Assembly: GCA_937989585.1 (NCBI GenBank) | Contig: CALKRW010000012.1 | Coordinates: 1-14,520 of the forward strand | DNA: 14,520 bases | Reading direction: 5' to 3' | DNA from: an uncultured Porphyromonadaceae bacterium | GTDB lineage: Bacteria > Bacteroidota > Bacteroidia > Bacteroidales > Muribaculaceae | In this document: piece after piece, positions 1 through 5,825 of the stretch | How positions within the stretch are numbered: the stretch's first letter is position 1 | How the letters are laid out: each line of letters starts with the position of its first letter | Notes under the pieces: model-generated | What the model was told of the DNA's origin: nothing | Seen by the model: only the letters and a program-made list of their open reading frames with translations | Databases searched by the model: none | Made by a program: the position numbers and the translations under genes

Positions 1-2285
1 GACATATGCCCTTCCGATGTCGAATCGAAGCATGTATTTATCCCGAACTCACGTTTGTAGAACAGGCCGGCGAGGCCGCTGCCCGTCTCCATCCTGATGT
101 CGTGGGCAGCCAGGGTGCCGCCGTCGCATATCAGCCACTCGTCGCCCGACGCGTCATGCTCGTAGCCCGAGATCTTCAGCGGCATGCCGAATGTGTAGGC
201 CGACATGCCCTTGCCCATGCGCCGTACCGTCGGGTCGATCATCATCACGAGGAAGCCGTAGGTGTTCTTGCCGTAGGGCGACTCGATGTCAGGATTCTCG
301 CTTATCTCGGCGTACACGTCGATGGGAGTCGGGTTCACCAGGTCGAATTTGATTTCCTGCACGCCCTGGAAGCAGCCGCTCATGTCGGGATTGTCGACAT
401 CGGGTCTCTCGACGAAGATGACGGTGATGTCGAGGTCGGCTGTCACGGCCATTGGCTTCTTGCCGTCAAGGTATTCGGCTCCGTCGCCCTGGATGTCGAT
501 ATGGCCCACGGCCCAGTTCTCGGCGGGAACGGCGTTGATAGTCACCATGTCGCCGTACCTGAACGGCCCTGCGGGCGACAGTGTCGCGGTTCCGTTGCCC
601 TTGGTGGTGAGGTTCACCTTGTAGGTCTTCTCGATGACCTTGGTAGGGCCTATGGGCGGCTCGTGCACGTTTATGGTCTTGATTACGGGAGGTGTCGGTT
701 GCGGAAGTTCCGTGCCGCTGCCGCTGTCGCTGCCCGGCCCTGGCTTATGGCCCGGTCCGGGGCCGCTCTCGGTCAGGCCGCCGTTTTCGGTTCCGGCGTC
801 TGATGACGCCTTGACCTGGAGGTACTGTTCGGCATCCTCCGGAGCGGCCTCGCCGAATATCCACTCAATCATGCCGTCGGCGCGCATTATGGCCCTGTAC
901 GCCTTCTGGCGGATCTTCATGTCGGTCACGCGGGCATAGCCGCACGCCGTCAGTTGCTTGAAGCCGGCCACCTTGGTGTCGGTGTCGTAGTTGTCGAAAC
1001 TCCTCACCACGACATTGCCCCTCGGGTCGATTATCAGGCTGGTGGCGTCGACGAGCACGGTCGCAAGGCCGTATGGCTCGAATACCGGGCCGTTGTCCTC
1101 GGGTATGTACGACGCCACGACATGGTCGCTGATGCGCTTCACTATGCGGCACTCGGTGTCGATCAGCGCCGTGCTGATGTCCGTGAACTCGCGCGTCTCC
1201 ATCGGCACCACGAAGGCATAGCCGTCGTAGAACCTGTTGCCGCCCTCGAAGTGGCCCAGTTCCTCGCCCCTGACGTTGTAGTAGAAGGTCTCGTTGTCCT
1301 TCTCCCGGAAGAATATGCCGTCCGACACGTCCGACAGTTCCTTGTCCGACGAAGGCGCGTCGGTGGTGTAGACCACGTTGCCCCTGGTGTCGATCAGCTG
1401 GCACTTCTCGGCGCCGCCCATGGTCTTGTCGCCGACTGTCACCCAGGCATAGCCGTCGTGGAAATCGCGGGCCTTGAGGTATTTCGCCGGAATCACCACC
1501 TTGCCCGAGGCGTCGATGTAGCCCCATTTGCGGTATGCCGCGGCGTAGGCGCGCAGGCCGTCCCTCAGCGGGCGCACCGGATTCTCCCCGTAGCCGCTGT
1601 CGTCATACACCGTCAGCGTCGGGAACACCTTCTCGCCGCGCGCGTTGATGAAGAAATACGTGTCCTTCGAGTTCACCTTCTTCTTCACCATCGCGAGGCC
1701 GTCACAGAACTGCGACACATCCGAGTACGACGCGTCGAGTTCGCGCACCGCACCGTCGCGGTACAGCAGGCAGATTATCTTCTTGCCCGCCGCATTCGCC
1801 TTGGCCCGTTTCGCAACGGCCACACCGCCGTTGAACCGTGGCGTCGCACCGCCGTAACTGATGTTCTCCCAGTCGTTGCCGAACAGTTTGCGTCCGTCTA
1901 TGGTCCAGAACTCGTACTTGCCGTCCCTGGCAATCCAGAAAATGTCCTCGTGGACATCCGACAGAAACTCGCGGTAGACGTTCCCGACGGCCAGGAACTT
2001 CGTCTGGGGAGTGATGAACGGAGTGGTGGCGACATTGTCCACGCTCTTCCAGTCCGAATCGTCGAAACCGGCGTCAGCCGCCGACTGGACCGAAGACTCC
2101 CCGCGGGCCTTGTCCTTCTGCTTCTTCGACTTCTTGTCCTTGTCCTTCTTCAGCTTGTCCACCTGCTCGAGGGCGTTGTTCACCTGTTTCAGGCCCTTGC
2201 TCAGTTTGTTCAGGAACTGGGCCTCGGCCGGCGGAGACATGGCGAAGCAAAGTCCAAGCAGCAATAGAGTGATGATTCTTTTCAT
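1..2285 (-). CDS. Exported WG-repeat protein with InlB-type repeat domain (3' end outside window)
   Basis: The frame is open from an ATG at 2285 to the left edge, giving 761 codons with no stop, so the C-terminus is missing. Residues 1-22 are a signal peptide (KR, then a Leu-rich core, then SPPAEA before Q23). Residues 23-60 are Lys-rich and heptad-like, probably a coiled coil. About 100-480 is a degenerate WG-repeat region; the best unit is KWGYIDASGKVVIPAKY at 253-269. A Gly/Pro/Ser linker at about 496-530 leads to an InlB B-repeat-like domain at about 555-626 (YKVNLTTKGNGTATLSP, then a YGDMVTINA block). Residues 635 onward (Cys638, Cys720) form a domain I do not recognise. WG repeats are beta-rich repeats of poorly defined function; InlB-type repeats are typical of surface proteins. 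I infer a periplasmic or surface binding or scaffold protein. The start is supported by the signal peptide and the upstream promoter. Confidence 0.88.
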   Translation of the reverse strand, partial: MKRIITLLLLGLCFAMSPPAEAQFLNKLSKGLKQVNNALEQVDKLKKDKDKKSKKQKDKARGESSVQSAADAGFDDSDWKSVDNVATTPFITPQTKFLAVGNVYREFLSDVHEDIFWIARDGKYEFWTIDGRKLFGNDWENISYGGATPRFNGGVAVAKRAKANAAGKKIICLLYRDGAVRELDASYSDVSQFCDGLAMVKKKVNSKDTYFFINARGEKVFPTLTVYDDSGYGENPVRPLRDGLRAYAAAYRKWGYIDASGKVVIPAKYLKARDFHDGYAWVTVGDKTMGGAEKCQLIDTRGNVVYTTDAPSSDKELSDVSDGIFFREKDNETFYYNVRGEELGHFEGGNRFYDGYAFVVPMETREFTDISTALIDTECRIVKRISDHVVASYIPEDNGPVFEPYGLATVLVDATSLIIDPRGNVVVRSFDNYDTDTKVAGFKQLTACGYARVTDMKIRQKAYRAIMRADGMIEWIFGEAAPEDAEQYLQVKASSDAGTENGGLTESGPGPGHKPGPGSDSGSGTELPQPTPPVIKTINVHEPPIGPTKVIEKTYKVNLTTKGNGTATLSPAGPFRYGDMVTINAVPAENWAVGHIDIQGDGAEYLDGKKPMAVTADLDITVIFVERPDVDNPDMSGCFQGVQEIKFDLVNPTPIDVYAEISENPDIESPYGKNTYGFLVMMIDPTVRRMGKGMSAYTFGMPLKISGYEHDASGDEWLICDGGTLAAHDIRMETGSGLAGLFYKREFGINTCFDSTSEGHM

Positions 2286-2329
2286 GATTATATATTGTTA
2301 AGGTTTAAATATTCAACATTTCCGCTCCG

Positions 2330-2400
2330 CCTCCGCAAAGCCAGCGCCCCGCAAAGCCCGGTTCTGCTTCCGCAAGACTATCCGACGCGCCTCCGCAAAG
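2330..2400 (-). repeat. Four-copy short repeat in the 5' leader of the WG/InlB gene
   Basis: On the plus strand CCTCCGCAAAG occurs at 2330-2340 and 2390-2400. Variants lie at 2347-2356 (CCCCGCAAAG) and 2367-2376 (CTTCCGCAAG). Read in the direction of the gene the unit is CTTTGCGGAGG, spaced about 17-22 bases. All copies fall between the predicted transcription start (about 2482) and the start codon at 2285, so they would be in the mRNA leader. No function is recognised. Confidence 0.6.
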
Positions 2401-2488
2401 GCCGGCCATAGGCATTTCTTGCCTGTCCGGACCTGAAGCCGGCCCCTCCTCGAGAAGCCGTTTTTCCGGCGAACCAAACTCAGACCCC

Positions 2489-2520
2489 CAAAGTTATGAA
2501 AACAATTCAATAAAACCAAA
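2489..2520 (-). promoter_or_regulatory. Bacteroidetes-type promoter for the WG/InlB gene
   Basis: On the minus strand TTTG (2520-2517) is followed after exactly 20 bases by TAACTTTG (2496-2489), matching the Bacteroidetes sigma-ABfr consensus TTTG-N19/20-TAnnTTTG. Transcription would begin near 2482, leaving a leader of about 200 nt before the ATG at 2285. It is one of the two best two-part promoters in the window. Confidence 0.7.
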
Positions 2521-2584
2521 TCCCCCGTCCAATATAACTCTCCGTGCCCCTGTAAATTACGGATTCCCGTAACCCCTTTCTCCT

Positions 2585-2656
2585 CCCGGTCTTCCCTGGC
2601 AGCCCGGGGCTTCCCGAGGCCCCCAGGATTTTCGGAAACCTCGGATACTCTCGCGC
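2585..2656. repeat. Nonamer-periodic intergenic tract (about 8 units)
   Basis: The tract divides without gaps into 9-base units from 2585: CCCGGTCTT, CCCTGGCAG, CCCGGGGCT, TCCCGAGGC, CCCCAGGAT, TTTCGGAAA, CCTCGGATA, CTCTCGCGC. The C-rich start and G at or near positions 4-6 recur in most units, although neighbouring units differ at several bases. It lies upstream of the WG/InlB promoter and directly abuts the inverted repeat at 2658. No protein-like frame explains the period. Confidence 0.55.
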
Positions 2657-2657
2657 T

Positions 2658-2726
2658 GTCTTGTCCTAAAATAGGTTGACTTCGGAGTTAAACCAAAAAC
2701 AGGATGACAAGACAAAAAGACAAGAC
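2658..2726. mobile_element. Inverted-repeat remnant, possibly an IS end or MITE
   Basis: GTCTTGTC (2658-2665) is mirrored by GACAAGAC at 2706-2713, which is repeated directly at 2719-2726 after AAAAA. Inside is a second imperfect hairpin (GGTTGACT, loop TCGG, AGTTAAACC; about 2674-2694). The segment TGTCCTAAAATAGGTTGAC resembles, from memory, the terminal sequences of some Bacteroidales IS elements, but I cannot name one. The ATG at 2704 opens only a 26-codon frame, so no transposase is present. Confidence 0.35.
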
Positions 2727-2737
2727 ACACCTCCCTT

Positions 2738-2773
2738 TTCTCTTCCCCTTCGAAAATCTCGAGAACCCGAGGG
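2738..2773. repeat. Nonamer-periodic tract (4 units)
   Basis: Four consecutive 9-base units can be read: TTCTCTTCC, CCTTCGAAA, ATCTCGAGA, ACCCGAGGG. A TCGA/CGAG core stays in register in the last three. It follows the inverted-repeat remnant directly. The next 130 bases up to the promoter at 2909 hold only a 13-base palindrome (TTATGAATCATAA, 2785-2797) and no recognisable gene. Confidence 0.4.
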
Positions 2774-2908
2774 TGGAAACATGATTATGAATCATAACAA
2801 AAAACTTTTAGTACATTGATAAAACATTAACACCCCCAACACCGCCTATTGTTCCCTCTCCCTGGCAATTATCCCCCTGTTCCCGTCAAAATAAATTCCT
2901 TGAAATCA

Positions 2909-2939
2909 TTGACCTGATAATAAAGATTTACTATATTTG
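2909..2939 (+). promoter_or_regulatory. Bacteroidetes-type promoter for the DUF1016 nuclease gene
   Basis: TTG (2909-2911) and TATATTTG (2932-2939) are separated by 20 bases, a full match to the sigma-ABfr pattern. Transcription would start near 2946, giving a leader of about 70 nt before the ATG at 3015. Confidence 0.7.
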
Positions 2940-2942
2940 CAA

Positions 2943-2969
2943 ATTCCGATAATTCTAATTTATCAGAAT
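2943..2969. promoter_or_regulatory. Inverted repeat at the predicted transcription start of the nuclease gene
   Basis: ATTCCGATAA (2943-2952) and TTATCAGAAT (2960-2969) form a 10-bp inverted repeat with one mismatch and a 7-base loop. It starts 4 bases after the -7 box, so it is placed either as a repressor operator or as a hairpin at the 5' end of the mRNA. No regulator gene is adjacent; the nuclease protein itself is a possible ligand (inference only). Confidence 0.4.
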
Positions 2970-3014
2970 AAGATCGAAACTTCATAAACTTTTTTTCCTG
3001 CTCCACGAAAAACA

Positions 3015-4172
3015 ATGAAGCCAGAATTATATAACGAAACGGGTAATAATTCTTTTCTTGACAAAACCCGTCAGCAGTTCGGCGAGGTTGTCGATATAAT
3101 ATTGTCGCATAGAAGTCGTGCTTCACATGCCGTGAATAACGAACTTCTCCTTACAGCCTGGCAGGTCGGCGCTTATGTTTCGGCTAAACTCAAAAGTTCG
3201 GAATGGGGAAGCCGGATCGTGACTCAACTGTCTGAATATATCCGTACCGAACGACCTGACCTTAAGGGCTATAGCCGAAGGAATATCTATAATATGGTGA
3301 TGTTCTACGATGAATATTCTTCTTTGGCATTTACAGAAACGGTTCGTCGCTTCCTCGGTGTGGAATTTGTGCAGCCGGAAACTGCACAATTGGTGGATGG
3401 CAGACTATGTCCAGTTGAGAAACCGTTTCAAATTGTGCAGCCGGAAACTGCACAAATGCCTAAGATACTGGAGTTGACCACGCTGACCAATCACATCGAG
3501 ATACTTTGCCGGTGTAAGACCTCTGAAGAGAGAATGTTTTATATCCTTTATGCAAACAAGGAACGTTTGGTGAAACGTGAACTTCAACGTTGCATCTCTA
3601 ATCAGACATTCTCTACGCTGTTGGCCGGGAGAAAAGGCATGTCAAAAGGACTGTTGGAAATATATCCCGAAGCGCCTGCAATGTTTAAGGACACACTGTG
3701 TGTCGATTTCCTTAATCTTCCGAAGAATCATAGCGAATCGAAATTGAAAAACGGCTTGCTCGAACACATGAAGCAGTTTATCCTTGAACTTGGAAAAGAC
3801 TTCATCTTCATGGACCAGGAATATCGTCTCGAAGTAGGGTCTTCGACGTATAAGGCCGATTTGCTTTTCTTTCACAGAGGCATTCAGGCTCTCGTCGCAG
3901 TCGAACTTAAGAAAACCAAGTTCAATCCCCGCGATTTGGGACAAATGGAGTTTTATCTCGAGGCGCTTGACAGGGATGTAAAGCGGTCAAACGAGAATCC
4001 GTCAGTTGGCATCATATTGTGCCCGGAAGCAGATCGTGTAGTTGTAGAATACGCCATGAGCCGAAGCATGAGTCCGACTATGATTGCCGAATACAAACGC
4101 ATACTGATTCCACAAGCCCGGATGCAGGCACAACTCAACGAGTTCTGCAACCTTTTCATAAACAAGGACTAA
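3015..4172 (+). CDS. DUF1016/YhcG-family PDDEXK nuclease
   Basis: 385 aa, close to the usual length of the family. The N-terminal DUF1016 domain (about 20-100) carries the conserved pattern LLTAWQVGAYV, WGSRIVTQLS and PDLKGYSRRNIYNM. A linker (about 118-148) contains two copies of VQPETAQ. The C-terminal nuclease domain (about 225-365) has the family's LLEHMKQFILELGKDF and YRLEVGS blocks, then Asp282 (ADLLFF) and Glu297-x-Lys299 (VAVELKK), which form the D...ExK catalytic set, followed by GQMEFYLEALD and PSVGIILC. The family is a predicted DNA endonuclease often found in accessory or defence-type islands; its substrate is not established. It has its own promoter, convergent neighbours, and base composition clearly more AT-rich than the flanking genes, consistent with transfer. 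The ATG at 3015 fits the domain start and the promoter. Confidence 0.9.
   Translation: MKPELYNETGNNSFLDKTRQQFGEVVDIILSHRSRASHAVNNELLLTAWQVGAYVSAKLKSSEWGSRIVTQLSEYIRTERPDLKGYSRRNIYNMVMFYDEYSSLAFTETVRRFLGVEFVQPETAQLVDGRLCPVEKPFQIVQPETAQMPKILELTTLTNHIEILCRCKTSEERMFYILYANKERLVKRELQRCISNQTFSTLLAGRKGMSKGLLEIYPEAPAMFKDTLCVDFLNLPKNHSESKLKNGLLEHMKQFILELGKDFIFMDQEYRLEVGSSTYKADLLFFHRGIQALVAVELKKTKFNPRDLGQMEFYLEALDRDVKRSNENPSVGIILCPEADRVVVEYAMSRSMSPTMIAEYKRILIPQARMQAQLNEFCNLFINKD
3367..3455 (+). repeat. Two in-frame copies of a 23-bp palindrome inside the nuclease gene
   Basis: TTGTGCAG, spacer CCGGAAA, CTGCACAA occurs identically at 3367-3389 and 3433-3455. Each copy has perfect 8-bp arms and a 7-base loop. 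The copies start 66 bp (22 codons) apart, so frame is kept, and both encode VQPETAQ (residues 119-125 and 141-147). They sit in the linker between the two conserved domains, where an insertion would be tolerated. Confidence 0.85.
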
Positions 4173-4206
4173 TTGTGACATAATCAAACATCACCTCCCT
4201 CCCCGG

Positions 4207-4233
4207 GATTCTCGCGAACCTCGAGTGACTCAA
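4207..4233. repeat. Nonamer-periodic tract (3 units) downstream of the nuclease gene
   Basis: Three units, GATTCTCGC, GAACCTCGA and GTGACTCAA, share G at position 1 and CTC at 5-7, and follow a CCTCCCTCCCCGG run. It lies 34 bases after the nuclease stop codon, in the convergent gap before the pectinesterase-like gene. Confidence 0.4.
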
Positions 4234-4235
4234 AA

Positions 4236-4270
4236 ATTCTTAATTCTCAATTTTTAATTCTTAATTTTTC
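4236..4270. repeat. AT-rich heptamer array overlapping the end of the pectinesterase-like gene
   Basis: Five heptamers in register: ATTCTTA, ATTCTCA, ATTTTTA, ATTCTTA, ATTTTTC. The array covers the minus-strand stop codon (4263-4261) and the last two codons (Lys-Asn) of the neighbouring gene, so the repeat contributes the C-terminus. No GC-rich terminator hairpin was found in this convergent gap. Confidence 0.6.
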
Positions 4271-5787
4271 AGCCTCCCCTCCGGGTCCCAGCCGCCGAGG
4301 ACCCACGACGGGGTGGAGTAGAGGCGGATGAGGGCGGCGTCGGCCTCGCTGTCGAGCACGCGCGAGCCCTTCGCGCGGCCCGAGGTGTCGGCAGGGGTCA
4401 GGTCGTCGAGGTTACGGGTGCCGGCCTCCCAGTAGCGCACGTAGGTCGAGGGGCCGCGCTCCAGTCCGTCCCAGCCGCGTGCGGGGATGCCTTTCGTCTT
4501 GCAGTCGATCAGCACGAACTCGGCATGCGGGTACGTGCCGTTCGTCCGGGCGAAGACCGCGTGCTCGCTCTTGCCTATGAGCGTGCAGTCCACCAGTACG
4601 TCGCCGTGGGTCGCCGTGCCGTTGCGTATCCACGCGAACGGCCCGCGCGACGTCAGCGTGCAGTTCCTGAAGAATGCCGGTCCGCGGCCCAGTATCGTAT
4701 CCCCGCCGCCTTCTATCAGGCAGTTCGTCAGGTACACCGAGCCGTTCAGCTGTATGGCGTCGCCGTCGCCTATCACCGTGACATCCTTCACGATGGTGCG
4801 CTCGCCGTTGATGAGCAGGCCCTCGGCCTGGCCGCGCAGATCCGTCGCCACCGTGAAGTTGCACAGCGTCAGGTCAGTGCAGTGGTCGGCCATGAACGGC
4901 GCGCGACGCGACGGGAAGGTGCCGAGCCACTCGTTGGTCGACACGTCGGCGGGGTGGGGGTTGAACACCTCGTTCTGCGGATAGTGGATGCGCACCCCCT
5001 CGCGGCTCTCGCCCTCGATGGTGAGGTTTGACTTGTTGCGGAAATAGACTATCTCCTCGTAGTCGCCGTTACGGACGAAGATTCGCCACTCGTCCGTGGC
5101 GAAATCCGGCACATGGTCGAGTGCGCCCTGCACCGTGCAGAAGTCGCCCGAGCCGTCACGCGCCACCGTCAGTTCGCGCCGCGAGGCCTCGGGCGCATTG
5201 CCGCGCACCGTGAAGCGCCAGCCGTCCTTCGCACCGATGCCCCTGAAGCGCCCCTTGCCGAGCGAGAACGCGTCCGGTGTCACCGTCACATAGTATGTGT
5301 GGCCGTAGCGCAACATATTGTTGTGGGGATAGATTTCGGCGGTGTCGCCGCGCACAATCACCGGATGGAAGTGGAACCCGTCGGTGAAGCCGCCGATGAT
5401 GTTCAGTTGATAGCGCGACGTGTCGCGTGCCGCCGTTCCCGAGGGAGTCCCCGGCGTGCAGTCCGCGTTGGTCCTCCGCGGCTGATAGTAGTTGTACGGC
5501 TCCGCGGCATACGGGGCCTTGGGTTCCTTTGGACGGCCCTTTGTCGGCCCCGCCGGAATCGACAGGTCTAGCGAGTCCACCAGGCTGTTGTCCGCCGCAT
5601 CGAAGATGCGTATCATGCCACGGGCGTTTACCGTCGGCGCCGACGGGAAGACGATGCTCAGACGTGTGTCTACCGGAACGTTCGCCGACCCAGGAGGCGG
5701 CACCATCTGCAACTTCGCGCCCCATGCGCCCAAAGCCGCCACGAGGCACCCCGTCAAAACACTTTTCCGCATAATCATAACATTCAT
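4261..5787 (-). CDS. Exported pectinesterase-like (CE8-type) protein with N-terminal Ig-like domain
   Basis: 508 aa. Residues 1-24 form a signal peptide (hydrophobic core LTGCLVAALGAWG). Residues about 27-195 fit a bacterial Ig-like (Big_5/SbsA-type) domain: VPPPGSANVPVDTRLSIVF, then YGHTYYVTVTPDAF and a WRFTV end strand. Residues about 206-500 form a right-handed beta-helix of the pectin methylesterase type: DGSGDFCTVQGALDHVP, NGDYEE (240-245, the GxYxE motif), GQAEGLL in the QAVAL position (Gln320), GDAI (Asp343) in the QDTL position and GGDTILG (Asp363) in the DFIFG position. Both catalytic Asp positions appear kept, but the Gln of QDTL and the LGRPW arginine motif are not evident, so pectin may not be the substrate. 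The gene starts 38 bp after the WG-repeat gene and has no promoter of its own, suggesting one operon. ATGs at 5778 and 5772 are alternative starts. Confidence 0.8.
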   Translation of the reverse strand: MNVMIMRKSVLTGCLVAALGAWGAKLQMVPPPGSANVPVDTRLSIVFPSAPTVNARGMIRIFDAADNSLVDSLDLSIPAGPTKGRPKEPKAPYAAEPYNYYQPRRTNADCTPGTPSGTAARDTSRYQLNIIGGFTDGFHFHPVIVRGDTAEIYPHNNMLRYGHTYYVTVTPDAFSLGKGRFRGIGAKDGWRFTVRGNAPEASRRELTVARDGSGDFCTVQGALDHVPDFATDEWRIFVRNGDYEEIVYFRNKSNLTIEGESREGVRIHYPQNEVFNPHPADVSTNEWLGTFPSRRAPFMADHCTDLTLCNFTVATDLRGQAEGLLINGERTIVKDVTVIGDGDAIQLNGSVYLTNCLIEGGGDTILGRGPAFFRNCTLTSRGPFAWIRNGTATHGDVLVDCTLIGKSEHAVFARTNGTYPHAEFVLIDCKTKGIPARGWDGLERGPSTYVRYWEAGTRNLDDLTPADTSGRAKGSRVLDSEADAALIRLYSTPSWVLGGWDPEGRLKN

Positions 5788-5825
5788 TTTATATTCAAGG
5801 ATTCAGCATAAATTTAATATTTTTA

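Noticed and set aside
954..2267. Plus-strand 437-codon frame opposite the WG/InlB gene
   Set aside because: It is an antisense shadow in GC-rich DNA, with Val/Arg/His-rich sequence lacking domains, opposite a gene with clear signal peptide and repeats.
2313..2519. Minus-strand 68-codon frame in the leader of the WG/InlB gene
   Set aside because: Its start is upstream of the predicted transcription start, and its Arg/Ala-rich sequence is a by-product of the repeated CTTTGCGGAGG units.
2557..2572. Small hairpin TTACGG, loop ATTC, CCGTAA as terminator
   Set aside because: The stem is only 6 bp with no T-run on either side, and no gene ends next to it.
2869..3126. Minus-strand 85-codon frame overlapping the nuclease promoter and 5' end
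   Set aside because: It covers a well-formed promoter and lies antisense to the conserved N-terminus of the nuclease. Its inner part (from the ATG at 2985) reads somewhat protein-like, but the AT-rich composition explains this and no promoter or family match supports it.
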